Shown piece after piece: positions 37,468 through 47,820 of a DNA stretch of 64,000 nt. The stretch is from Cenococcum geophilum 1.58 (Eukaryota > Ascomycota > Dothideomycetes > Gloniales > Gloniaceae). Each line of letters starts with the position of its first letter. The stretch's first letter is position 1. The translations under genes were made by a program, and so were the position numbers. Below the pieces are notes generated by a model. The model was not told where the DNA came from and made no database searches. It saw only the letters and a program-made list of their open reading frames with translations. Location: assembly GCA_001692895.1 (NCBI GenBank), contig KV748177.1, forward strand, positions 5,308,130 to 5,372,129. The letters run 5' to 3'.

Positions 37468-37660
37468 TGTCACGGAACGAGGGCAGTGGCTACAGAGCGT
37501 ATGTATTCGAGGAGTCTACAAGACGTTGCGCGATCGATCGTAAGGGTCGAGGGCGTAAGGAGGTGATATACCTACGCGTAGCTGACATAAGCTATACGCG
37601 AGGTGTATGCAAGAGCACGGGGCTCTCCTATGGAGGCCCCTGCGGTAGGGTTCCGTGACA
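37468..37660 (-). repeat. 5' LTR of A1 (193 bp)
   Basis: TGTCACGG...GTGACA; the least RIP-mutated LTR of the family in this window. Confidence 0.9.
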
Positions 37661-37808
37661 GTATATTGCTTATTTTCTATATAGGTGGTTAAAGAGATTT
37701 TAAGGAACTTTGACCGCCGGTCAAAGTTGTCTAATTGGTCAGATTCCTGCCAAGAGCTTTCTCCACAAGTCTCATCACGTGATATTGTTGCGGGCTTGTT
37801 TTCCAACA
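37661..37808 (-). repeat. 5' LTR portion of copia element D, displaced by nested insertions
   Basis: On the minus strand the segment starts TGTTGGAAAAC at 37808, a usual copia LTR start. It runs up to the A1 insertion point at 37660/37661 and would resume at 2219. The assignment rests on the TG start, the A1 target duplication (gtata at 37661-37665 against atata at 2215-2219) and the half-tRNA primer site downstream at 2173-2183. The matching 3' LTR is outside the window, so the outer end at 37808 is inferred. It contains a 23-bp palindrome (37706-37728) shared with A1, A2 and C. Confidence 0.55.
37706..37728. promoter_or_regulatory. 23-bp CGG/CCG palindrome in the copia D LTR
   Basis: Perfect palindrome, half-site AACTTTGACCG around a central C, in the least mutated sequence context of the four copies. 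Confidence 0.6.
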
Positions 37809-39087
37809 GGTAAGATCTCGAAAACTATTACTAACGGTTTCCCCCTTATAGTAAACGACTACTACGCATTACCCGAGCCTACCTATATATAATCCTTATA
37901 GATACGAGTCGGATTTAACGTCCCTAAACCCCAAAATAAAGATATTAACGACATCTTATATTAATAAACGAGCAATTAAACGAACGAATAAATAAATATA
38001 CACCCCCTCCTAGCCCTTAAGGCGATCGCCCGCGGAGCATATCCGTACTATATTCTACCTAGTAGCCTAAATAGCAACCCTCTACGGCGCTCCTTGTCTC
38101 CTCTCTACGGACTAGTCCCTCCTAAAGAGGGCCTAGCAATTAGGGCCTAAGTATAAAAGATACTGAGCACATACATATCCTGCTCGCCTTTCGGTATTAC
38201 AGGGCTAGTTTTACGCCTTTAATAGGCTTTAGGAGGGGGAGGGTATATACAGTAAATAATAGAGGTGGCGTGCGTAAGAGATGGGTTAAAATATAGGAAA
38301 CCACTACAAGTATATAGCAATTAATAGTAGGACTTAGCCAAGTGAACCCTAGCTCTAGTTTGAGGCGAGTAAAGAGAAGGATATAGTGGTTACTAAGGAG
38401 ATCTAATATCTAGCGGAGATTAGGACGTAGCTATGTGCAGAGGTAGCTAATAAGGATTTTTTATCCTACTAAGGTGGCTTATAGGGATTTTCCCCTCTAC
38501 AACACTAGGGGTTTTTATACCTATATAATACACAATTTTCCTTAGTACGGAGTAGTCTGCGTGAGCTAAGATGGGATCCGTATTAGACGTTAATTAAAGA
38601 ACATAACATATAAAATTGCAAAAGTTAAAGTTAAGTACTATAGAGTTCCGCACCAAAGGCCCCTAGACGGCAGGGCAGACTTAAGGCCAGCAGATAGCTA
38701 ATTGGTTAAAAGGAAGTGGCGTTAAGACTAGTAACACTTTAGTATTAGTGAGTGCGCCTTACTTCTACCCTTGCTGTGTGAGTCGCTTACTGAGATAACA
38801 AGTGCCAACACATTTCGCGCTTTATTAGTAATTCTCCGATTCCTCTGCTTTTCTCCCAGTTGGTTTGACTCAGCTTCGTCAGCATTGAGGGCAGCTCCTC
38901 TAGGCCAATGGTAATGGAAATCCTCTATGGAGAACAGTCCATATTCATTTATACCACTATGGCATATATCCTGCCTCCACCCCGCTCGCCATTTCTCACA
39001 TCTCGAACCTCGCAAAACCAAACCGTGCCATGCGTTGATTACCTACCCAGTGCACCGAGGTAGCAAACCCGAGGCAGCAAAAACACC
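37809..39087. other. Intergenic, no gene seen
   Basis: AT-rich degraded sequence up to about 38720, then a more normal composition leading into the SNG1-family gene. Overlapping opposite-strand frames at 38728-39412 are shadows of the gene and its leader. I see no repeat family shared with the rest of the window. Confidence 0.6.
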
Positions 39088-40890
39088 ATGTCCTTCGGCG
39101 CCCAGATTGCTCCAGACTATGAAGCTGAAGCTGAAGCCTCCTCCTCATCTTCGTCTTTCTCCAGTGATAATGAAGATCAAAGGGACCGTAGGGAATCTCT
39201 ATCTGGAGCACCACCCACATCCAACATCGAGAAAATTGAGACCGCGCACGAGGGCCAGGAGCCGAGGCCCAGTCCACTACGCCAAGGCCGTTCCAGTAGT
39301 TCTGCCGTTTTACCAGTTCCCGTGGGTTTTTGGCATTGGGAAATGAACGGAGTGCGATTGCATGTGTTGCAGCTCTGGATGAGAACAAGTCAGTAAAAAG
39401 ACGATTTACCATTGATTAATTAGTTCCGTACATCTAGCTAATATACTCACAATGCGCAAGACCTTATCCTTGCTATTGCTATCCTGGCCTTCCTTTGCCT
39501 GTTTTGGGGTGTTTTATTCAACCAGAACAAACTCTCGACCTCGATCAAGGTTTGGGTTGTCGATTTCGACGGCCAGATTGCCCCATATCTAAACGAAATA
39601 CCGCTCGTTGGACCAGTCGTTACTGGATCAGTGCAAAAATTGATAGACTCGCGGGGCATCCACCCTGGCTATACGTTCCGTTCTCCCGTAGATTTTGCTA
39701 ACGATCCAATGCAAGTTCGGGAGAGCGTATATAATCAAGATGCCTACGCAGCAGTCATTATAAATGCCAATGCAACAGCATTGCTAAGAGCAGCTGTTGA
39801 GCAAGGAAACACAACCTACGATCCCAAAGGCGCAGGTCAGGTAATTCTCAACTCAGCCCGGGACCAGGCCACATCGTCATCTTATATTGTACCATCAATA
39901 ACGGCACTACAATCTTTAATAACTCTGGAGTTTGGCTCATTATGGGTTCCATCAGTCTTGCAGAATGGCTCTATATCAACCGCCACTTTGGGGACCGTGC
40001 CACAAGCACTCTCACCTGGCATCGCCTTCACCATATATGACCTCCGTCCTTTTGGTCCTCCGGTTGCTACCCCGGCTGTCAGCATTGGCCTCATCTACTT
40101 GATAATTGTCTCATTCTTCAGCTTCACTTTCTTCCTGCCAATTCATATGAAATACATCACTCCAAAAGGCCACCCTCCCCTGCATTTCTATCAGCTGATC
40201 ATTTGGCGGTGGGCTGCCACAGTGGTATCATATTGCCTGCTCTCTTGTGTTTACTCACTTGTTTCTCTCGCATTTCTCATGCCCATGTCAAACCTTCCAG
40301 CCTCGCATACGGAACCAGCAATCAATCCAAATGCCTACCACCATGGCACTTTTGTTGTGTACTGGATGATCAACTTTGTAGCCATGGCCGCCTTCGGCCT
40401 CGCGTGTGAAAACATGGCCATGTTCCTCGGGACTCCATGGACCGCCCTCTGGCTAATCTTTTGGGTTATATCCAATGTCGCAACCGGGTTTTATGCACTT
40501 CCTCAAGCCTCACGATTCTACCGATGGGGGTATGCTTGGCCGATGCACAATGGTATATCTGTCCCACATCAGTCCTCAACTCCTCTACTCTTCGCCTCAA
40601 CGCAGGTCTATCTCAGTCACTAACTTGTATTAGTTGTTGAAGCCACGCGCTCAACGCTCTTCGATCTACATCCTCGAATAGGTCTCAATTTTGGTATATT
40701 ATTTGCTTGGTGTGCTATCGACACCGTTCTTTTTCCATTCGCATGCTACTACATGAGGTGGAGGACTATTCGGGAGAAGAAGCTAGCTGCAAAGAAGGAG
40801 GCTGAATGGCAGGCAAAAATGCAAAAAGAAAAGGATGAGCCATCTTTATTCACGCGAGTTACAACGCGTGGAAGCCCGCCGGAAAGGTAG
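39088..40890 (+). CDS. SNG1-family (DUF3533) multi-pass membrane protein
   Basis: Three exons: 39088-39388, 39461-40552 and 40634-40890 give 549 residues with consistent phases. Intron 1 (72 nt) starts GTCAGT and ends GCGCAAG after a CTAAT branch point; intron 2 (81 nt) is GTATAT...CACTAAC...TTAG. The N-terminus (1-90) is Ser/Glu-rich and cytosolic-looking. A first membrane segment at about 102-120 is followed by 'VWVVDFDGQIAPYLNEIPLVGP', a non-membrane domain with N-x-T sites, then a cluster of about five hydrophobic segments from 'VGLIYLIIVSFFSFTFF' on. 'HMKYITPKGHPPLHF' and 'GYAWPMHN' are family hallmarks. The basic tail has a coiled-coil-like KK/E stretch. Yeast SNG1 gives nitrosoguanidine resistance and affects lipid asymmetry; the substrate here is unknown. 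The gene appears intact despite lying 1.3 kb from the RIP-affected stack. Confidence 0.93.
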
Positions 40891-40907
40891 ATATGGGGAA
40901 TTGCTAA

Positions 40908-41795
40908 GGGGCCGTTCGGTTGCAACTTCATATTCAATATGAAGGCTCCATATTTAACCGATATGGAGCTCAAATCTGAATATGAGGCTGTGGTTCGGCA
41001 GGTCTGACGACTTTTAAATATGGAGCTCTTCCATATCGGTAAGCGCGTCAAATTTGCAAGCTATACTGTATACGGTAGTTGAAATAAGGCTCTTGGCACC
41101 GTTTCAATATGTAGCCTTCGAGCCTCCGTTCCATATTCCATACTAATCTGGAGCTCTCATATACGCGCCAAAGTAACGACTTCTTATAATATAGCGACTT
41201 CACACACCCCGATCGTAATACTATGGTCGTATTTGTAAGCCTTATATAATATTATTATCTTAACTTTCGTGATTGCAATAAGCTTGTTTCTGGGGCGTCG
41301 CGGGCGTCGCTATAGCTCTACTACGGCTCCTACGGGAGGTAAGCGAAGGTGCAGAAAGCGTTAATCGTAGAGGGGGCGTTGGCCGAGGAGGAGGTTCCAT
41401 TACTACACCAAAGTAGGGAGTCGCGATAGAGGCCTGGTGGCAGAGAGAGGCTCACTCGAATCGCTTACCGACGTCAATCACGTATTATGCGAAGCCAAAT
41501 CTGGAGCCCGAACGATCGACTCAATTATAGATTCAAATGAGCCACGGTAGTAGCCGCCACTAATTATAGAACGGGCGACACTAAAAGGCGCACAGATTGA
41601 ACAGATATGATATGGTGTCGACCTGAATCAGGTTATCTTATCACCGACTCGGCTACCTCCCATTGACTCAGTCATTGACTCGGTCACCTACCCCTTGTTT
41701 CCATTGCTTCAATAGACAGAGTCATCATTCTTTTCTTACAATCGGTGCACGGACCACCGATCGACATATGGAGCCGATTTGCAACCGAACTTACT
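40908..41795. mobile_element. Candidate PIF/Harbinger-like non-autonomous element (TAA-flanked)
   Basis: Starts 18 bp after the SNG1-family stop codon. Left end GGGGCCGTTCGGTTGCAAC; the right end in reverse complement shares GTTCGGTTGCAA but not the first bases. TAA lies on both sides (40905-40907, 41796-41798). Internal inverted blocks of 'atatggagct' occur at 40945-41040. No coding frame. GGGCCGTTYGGTT-like ends and a 3-bp TWA duplication fit the Harbinger group; the imperfect right end keeps confidence moderate. Confidence 0.45.
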
Positions 41796-41849
41796 TAAGT
41801 TATTGACATGCCTACATCGGAAAGTTGTAGCATATTCCACTGAATAGGG

Positions 41850-42430
41850 CTGACAGCTCGGCGTGGTCACGGAAAAACTCGGCGTGGTCAGAACCTTTCT
41901 GACCACGCTCAACTTCTAAACACGCTGAGCTTTATGCATATGCAGTGCATATACAAAACATTTTTATTTTATTTTATAGAATTTAAAGTATTTAATAATT
42001 TAAGTTATTAAAATATCCCCGTATATGCAGTATATAGACTTAGCATATGCGTAGTATATACTAAGTCTACACACTATATTAAATTTATCTTCATTTTTAA
42101 GATTTTACTTCCTTATATACTACCTTTTAAAGTATTGCCTTTGTATTCCATATAAAGCAGGCTATTTAATAGCATCTATTTAGCATATGCTAAGCGTATA
42201 CTAAGTATATGCTAAGTAGATGTCGCCAATATATTACTAATAAGCCATTTAAATACCACAATATATTTTTATAGGGTGCATACAGTCACTAAGGTAAATT
42301 GTGGCTGCTGATGCGCGTTCTGTATGGCTAAAAGTGTGGCCCCGCCGACCTTTTCCCGGCGCTCCATCAGTGACCCTGTTCAACTTTTCCGTGACTGCAC
42401 CCCGCAACATAAGCACTAAATTTCTAACGT
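41850..42430. repeat. AT-rich palindrome-rich segment, possible degenerate TIR element
   Basis: Bounded by short inverted motifs: gtcacggaaaaactcggcg near 41867 and, inverted, caacttttccgtgac near 42391. A GCGTGGTCAGAA hairpin lies at 41882-41909. Inside are repeated palindromes around agcatatgct (42045-42075, 42178-42222) and gcatatgcagtgcatatac (41936-41954). No TSD could be fixed. Confidence 0.35.
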
Positions 42431-42518
42431 GATATATCTCACCCGGTATCTAAGGAGGTCTGTACACAATAGACCTAAATTATAATTTTATAATATTACT
42501 ACTCTATCTCATTACAGA

Positions 42519-43304
42519 ATGACGACACAATCCGTCCTGAAAACCCAATATGACACTTTTGCCGCCAACTACGCCTCAATGGAAGAGCTGCCCGGCGAAA
42601 TTGTAGCAGCGAACCAGCTGCGTAATACTGTCGCGGATTATCCCCATGGTCTAAAAGTCCTCGACCTCGCCTGCGGCACTGGCACTTATGCGCGGATGTT
42701 GCTGGACTATGGGATCGCGGAACACGTTGTCGGCGTTGACATCTCTAGTGAAATGGTCCGCATTGGCCAAGAGTTAGAAGCAAAGCAACGTCCTGGCTCG
42801 GAACGCATCAAATATTATATCGCTGATTGTGCGGCGGATCTTGATCACCTAGGACTAGAGCAGAATTCATTCGACCTTGTGATGGGCAATTGGCTGATCA
42901 GCTATGCTGCGGATAGGGAACAGCTAACAGGCATGTGGCAGAATATTGTTAAGTACCTGAAGCCTGGAGGAAGATTTGTGGGACTTAAGGCAACGGTCGA
43001 TGTTCAAGATCATGTCAACAGGAGCTCATGGTGCGGCATTACTATGAAGGTGGTCGAAAACGTTACCGACGGTGTTAGGATGCACATGACCGCACATTGC
43101 AAACCGCAAATTGAATTTTTTGCGTTCTGCCTAAAGGGCAACTTGTATGAAGAAGTGCCTCTTGAGATGGGGATGAAGGACGTGGTACATCAAGCGCCAA
43201 CAAAGAACGATCTGCCTCATACGACAGATCTAGATGCAAAATGGAAGGCGTATCTGGATGATCCATATAGCCTCATATGCACAGCCGTAAAAGAGACGCA
43301 ATAG
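42519..43304 (+). CDS. Class I SAM-dependent methyltransferase
   Basis: Single-exon frame of 261 residues. SAM-binding motif I 'VLDLACGTGTYAR' is at about 47-59; the acidic motif II region 'VVGVDISSEMVRIGQ' at 70-84; 'YYIADCAADL' (motif III type) near 100-110; 'FDLVMGNWLISYA' (motif IV/post) near 119-131; and 'YLKPGGRFVGLKA' (motif V/VI type) near 148-160. This is the ubiE/COQ5-like Methyltransf_11/25 fold. The C-terminal part (170-261) would select the substrate, which I cannot name; fungal enzymes of this kind often act on small secondary metabolites. Codon use and composition are normal, without RIP stops. There are no clustered biosynthetic genes nearby, so no pathway can be assigned. Confidence 0.9.
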   Translation: MTTQSVLKTQYDTFAANYASMEELPGEIVAANQLRNTVADYPHGLKVLDLACGTGTYARMLLDYGIAEHVVGVDISSEMVRIGQELEAKQRPGSERIKYYIADCAADLDHLGLEQNSFDLVMGNWLISYAADREQLTGMWQNIVKYLKPGGRFVGLKATVDVQDHVNRSSWCGITMKVVENVTDGVRMHMTAHCKPQIEFFAFCLKGNLYEEVPLEMGMKDVVHQAPTKNDLPHTTDLDAKWKAYLDDPYSLICTAVKETQ

Positions 43305-43835
43305 GCAAAGCGTGTAGATCTGAGGGCCTTTATATTCATTGGTGGAAGACTGAAGCTCCTAAGGTTGCCAAATTCGTGAAAGCATGGCCATTTTATTGCA
43401 AGTAGATCGTCCTTGGCTCACGATAGTACCACCTCAATTGGATAACTTAGCGCAAGGATAGAAGATCTGATTAGAAGGTTCATACTGTTTATGAAGCTTG
43501 GAGAATTTGAATTGTCAAAAAACTTGGAAGTCTGTCTAGGGATGTGTCTTACGCGGGTTTGACAGATAACTCTGAAGTGGATATCTGAGAATCAAAAGAG
43601 TCCCGAAAAATGAACTCAAACTATCGTCCACATATCCTAACATGGCCATATTAACGCGCAACCTAACATTAACCTTTCGTAGGCCTTCAGAAAGAAAATT
43701 ATCGTATCCGACTCCAGTGAGCAATTCCGTTCCATGTGAAAAGAAACACCATCGCTACTAGTAATCACCACTCCCACCATAAAGCCCTGAGATTTTAAAA
43801 GTTGAAATAAAGACCTGGCGACCCAGAGGATCAAG
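43305..43835. other. Intergenic, no gene seen
   Basis: Normal composition, several short overlapping frames on the minus strand with no recognisable domain. Nothing supported. Confidence 0.5.
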
Positions 43836-44112
43836 TTATTCTTTGATCCGCCACCTTTTAAGGCTCTCCCCGTTAGACTCTTGAGCCTGCTCAATCGTTA
43901 CCTCAACCTTTGTTTCCGCCTTCACGTCACCAAAACCCACAAACGGCTTGATTATTGAATCTGTGCTGCCCACGAGGCTTGGGTTGTGAAGTGAAATGCT
44001 CGAACCCCGCGTAGACGTTGGGAATGGAAGTGCGCCGCGGTCGCGCTCGCCCACGTCACGGCCACCCGTAATAGTTACCGTGCGGGCTGCATTTCCCAGC
44101 CACTGGCGTTGG
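43836..44112 (-). pseudogene. Downstream end of an open frame cut by element H
   Basis: Minus-strand frame ending at 43836 with 'SLHNPSLVGSTDSII' and 'AETKVEVTIEQ'. The frame is open up to the H junction. If H and one 8-bp duplication are removed it stays open into 52783-52826 (reading ...QPYRRSHQRQWLGN...). The upstream exon boundary is unknown (a stop precedes 52826, with a GTGAGT nearby). The family is not recognised, so whether this was a real gene is uncertain. Confidence 0.35.
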
Positions 44113-44130
44113 TTATCTCATAAATCAGAC
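44113..44130 (+). repeat. Left 18-bp TIR of element H
   Basis: TTATCTCATAAATCAGAC, identical to the reverse complement of 52757-52774. Confidence 0.93.
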
Positions 44131-44184
44131 GCTCCGTAAAAGATTTGTTCCGTGACACGGGATAACACATAAACCCTCTAAAAC

Positions 44185-44840
44185 GCCTATAAACTCCTAA
44201 GCCAATTAGAATAGCGCCCTAACTCCTGCTAACTCCTGCTAACTCTTGGACCAATTAGAATAGCGCACTAATTTTAGCCCCCTGCGTACTCCTGTCACCT
44301 AATAAAATCTTCTGCGAAGCGTTTAAGAGCTTATAGGCGTCGCTTTAGTGCGAAATAAATGTTTTAGATCGCGCATTTTAACTTTAACTAGCTCTACTAA
44401 GGCCCCACTAACAGTTATTAATGCTTTGTTTAATGCATTTTAATCTTAAGGTAATAATCTTTAATTCTATATATATAAAGGCTAATTATAACGCAGTTAA
44501 AGGTACAAGATATATTATATAAAACCTTAACTGCGTTTTTAAAAGGAATCTTTGTAATACCTATAAACCGTTCCTCCTACTACTATCCACACTATAACTA
44601 TACTACGTCTATTTTTATTACCGGCTAGGTCCTATAACCTCCTATAAACTCCTATAAACTTCTGTAAACTCTTAGGCCGGTTAGATCGCTTGTATACAGA
44701 ACCCTAGGGCGCATTACTAGTGTTACTCTTCTATATCCACCTGTTACCAATTAGAGTACAGCCAATTTATATTCTTTTTAACTCCTATAAACTCCTACGA
44801 ATTCCTATAAACTCCTGCAAACTCCTAGGCCAATTAGATG
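44185..44840 (+). repeat. Left subterminal repeats of H (AAACTCCTATAAACTCCT units)
   Basis: Clusters at 44185-44260, 44637-44690 and 44770-44840, each a run of 10-11-bp units of (A/C)TAAACTCCT ending in 'taggccaattag'. The right half of H carries the reverse complement. Confidence 0.85.
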
Positions 44841-44889
44841 CCTAAATAAAATTATAATTACAGGAAGAAATGGTACCAGGGTCGGCGGA

Positions 44890-47650
44890 AAACTAAGGCG
44901 GGTGGGGTAGAGGTTTATTTACGCCTAACACTATAACTAGGTTATATTACAGCAATTAGTTTAATAGACCTAGAAGAATTATTATCTATTATTAAGGAAG
45001 CTTAGTATAAGGAAAATGTTCTATTATAAATAGCTGTTCTAAAAGCATATCTTAAATAAATACTCCAGCATATAAACCCAGGAGGCCGCTATTAAACCCC
45101 TTATTTTGAACAGATACGCACCTTAAGACGTTTAATATTTGGTTTTAGTAATATACTTCTTATTACACGCACAGGTTTTGGAAAGAGTCTTATTTTTTAT
45201 ACTTTTTTAATCTTAACGGGCAAGATTACTATTTAGATAGTCCTACTAAGCAAGCTTAGCAATAAATAGTTAGATAATATCCAGAAGCTTAATAGTTCTA
45301 ATCCGTGTCTTATTACTGCTAAGAGTAGGAGCCTAAATAGGGCCCTAATTAAAAAAGTAAAGGATGGTGTATATATATATATACTTCTTAGTCCTAAGCA
45401 GGCCTTATTAAAGTCTTTCCGGGATATATTAAAGAGCCCAGAACTATAGGCTAGGATTAGACTTATTACAATTAATGAGTATTATCTAGTAAAGCAATGG
45501 AAATCATTCCAACTAATATTTATAATATTAGGCGAGCTACGGACGATACTTTATTAGGATATAGTTTAGTTTAGTTATTCTGCTATATTTAATAAGGAGG
45601 TAAAATAACTAGTTCTTAGTAATACCGGTTTTTGCTCTATAGGTGACCGCATATACTAGACTAAAGTTATTAGGACTTCTATAAATCACCCCAATGTCTT
45701 AATCTGCGTACTGCCGCTTAGTAAAGGCAAGGTGGATTTATAGGACGCACTATACTTCCTATTAGACGCGTATATAGATTTAAATACCATAGTCCCGGAG
45801 CAAATACTAAAGACGATTGTCTTTGTAAATAGTCGTTAGTCCGTTTAGGAAGCAGCGGTATACTTCTAAAGAGCACTCCTTATAAAGACTTTAACCTTTA
45901 CACCTAATAAATAGTATACTACTAATACCGATGATAAAGCTTATTGCGTTACTAATGTGGTCTAGGTATATACTATATATATTTAAGAGTATAATCGTAC
46001 TACTTAATATAAAGAGTTTAAGAAATTCTTATCGTCTATAAGGATTATAGTGGCAACAACCTCTCTTGGCATAGGTATTAATATCCTAGATATTAAATAG
46101 GTAGCGCTTTAGAAGTTTTTAATTATAAAGAGTCTTATAGATTATTAGCAGCGTCTTAGTTATAGTGGACGGGGCTACAGTTAGACTAGTAAAGGTTATA
46201 TATTTTTACCATATTAGGCCTTTAATACGGAAGGTGTTAATAGACCAGAAATTAAACAGCTATAGTTACAATTAGACATACCTTAAAAAACCACTTATAG
46301 GCTATATCGGAATTAACTACTAGCTAATTAAGTAATAGCACGTAGTTAACTAGTTAACGGCTATATGCCTAGCGACGTAAGTAATACGGAAAGTGTTTCC
46401 TTTTAGATATTAGCTTTAAGCTAGGTTTCTGCTCCTATTAATAAAGCTATAATAACTAGATTTTAGAGTAAGATAGAGATATCTTGTTGCGCCGGGCTAT
46501 TAGCTATATAGATAGAAATAATTAACGGTATATGCTATTAAAAGGCCTTTCTAACTTACCTTAGCGAGGATAAGTTACTACTATAAGTTTAGGTTACCCG
46601 CGTACCGCCAGATTAATATTATAGTTATTATAATCTAGTGCTGCTTCTAACTCTTACTTAGGCTTTAGGTATTCTATAACTAATTACTTAGCTAAGAAAT
46701 AGTATATAAGCTTACCTTGCCCTAATTCTTATTAATAAATAGGTAACTACATAGGTAGAAGTATTATATAGTAGTATATATAGGCATATCCCTATGCCGC
46801 TATCTGCGTATATAGATATAATATACCGCTAGCAGCTTACGTATACGTATAAACTGGGACCGGACTTTTAGGACATGCTAACCTTTAATTATCTCTATAC
46901 TAAAGCTCCTCTACTTTAGATATGGCCTTATAAAGAGAAATCTAAGCAACTGTTAGTAGAGCAACTTTAGTACTTTATTAAGGAGGTTAACGATTTATAT
47001 ACTAAGATAAAGGATATAAGATATGCAAAAAAGCAATAATAGTAGCTATAGGAGCTATAAGGCTAGTATAGTTAGGAATCTCATACCAGTGTATCTAATT
47101 ACGCCGCAACTATTTATAAAAGGGACGATACTCTTACTACACAGGTTGTAAGACGAGAGGTGTTAAGGGCTGTATAGTTATATATAATTAAGACGGCCAG
47201 AGCAAATAAGCGTATATTATTAGATATAGCGAGAGTTAGTACACCGCCATTAACCTTATAACTAAAAGAATGGGTTAACGGAGTTATTAGTACGCTAGTA
47301 TTACTATTACTAACCTTACCTATCCCACCTAAGGGTATACTAAAAGGTATTTAGCGTGCTATAAGACAGCTTAAACAAGTTTATACTTTAGGAGTAAATG
47401 TTGCTAGGTATAGCCCTAATAGCAGCTAGTTAAATATCTAGTAGCTAGTTGTTAATATATTAGATATATAGATAAGCGCTACTCCTAGTTAAAAAAGATA
47501 AAGGTAGAGATATAAAAGTACAGAGCCTACTACCCTATTAATACGTCGGTTGCCATTAGCAGAGAGAGATTTAAATACTAATAAAATATTAACCTTTATA
47601 CCTATTTTAAAGAGAGGGCGTATAAGGTAAGTAACTTTAAAGGGTCTAGA
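44890..47650 (+). pseudogene. RecQ-like superfamily 2 DNA helicase, RIP-decayed
   Basis: The plus frame holds the Walker A motif 'TRTGFGKSLIFY' (45165-45198). The DEAH-type box is degraded to 'INEYYLVKQW' near 45470 (D-to-N, C/H-to-Y are RIP transitions). The second helicase lobe 'IIVATTSLGIGINILDI' is at 46045-46095, and the arginine-finger region 'QRLSYSGRGYS' (from QR..GR.GR) at 46148-46185. These motifs, in this order and spacing, are those of RecQ-family ATP-dependent 3'-5' helicases. About 1300 nt follow without a domain I can name. Stops are abundant. In fungi RecQ-like genes also occur in telomere-linked repeats, but here the gene is inside a TIR-bounded element. Confidence 0.75.
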
Positions 47651-47689
47651 GAACTTTTGTATTAATATATAAAATATATTTAATTAGCC

Positions 47690-47820
47690 TAGGAGTTTAT
47701 AGGAGTTCATAGGAGATATTATATTGTTTTTATTAGCCTAGGAGTTTATAGGAGTTTATAGGAGATAGTACATTATTTTAATTGGCCTAGGAGTTTATAG
47801 TAGTTTAGAAAATTAAGAAT
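47690..47820 (+). repeat. Internal AGGAGTTTATAGG repeats of H, right-half orientation
   Basis: Three blocks of '(a)ttagcctaggagtttataggagtt' type after the helicase frame. Confidence 0.85.

Larger units (their letters stand above)
2220..37660 (-). mobile_element. Ty3/gypsy chromovirus A1, split by nested elements
   Basis: Minus-strand LTR retrotransposon whose own sequence is 2220-6849 and 36037-37660; everything between is element B1 and its passengers. The 3' LTR is 2220-2412 and the full 5' LTR is 37468-37660, both 193 bp with TG..CA ends. Gag lies in 36037-37363; protease (INCEATN, from a D-C-G-A type motif) is near 6640-6680; RT is around 5400-6060; RNase H, integrase and chromodomain follow leftward to about 2700. 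A purine tract (rc of 2413-2425) adjoins the 3' LTR. The flanks atata (2215-2219) and gtata (37661-37665) fit a TSD with one transition. Frames are broken throughout by RIP. Confidence 0.88.

Noticed and set aside
38728..39412. Overlapping minus-strand frames opposite the SNG1-family 5' end
   Set aside because: They are antisense shadows of exon 1 and its leader; no domain and inconsistent with the splice sites.
39631..40623. 330-codon frame taken as the whole SNG1-family gene
   Set aside because: It starts inside exon 2 and reads into intron 2; adding exons 1 and 3 with consensus splice sites yields the full family length and the missing membrane segments.
44890..47650. Subtelomeric telomere-linked helicase marking a chromosome end
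   Set aside because: No telomere repeats in the window and the helicase lies within a TIR-bounded insertion flanked by ordinary genes.
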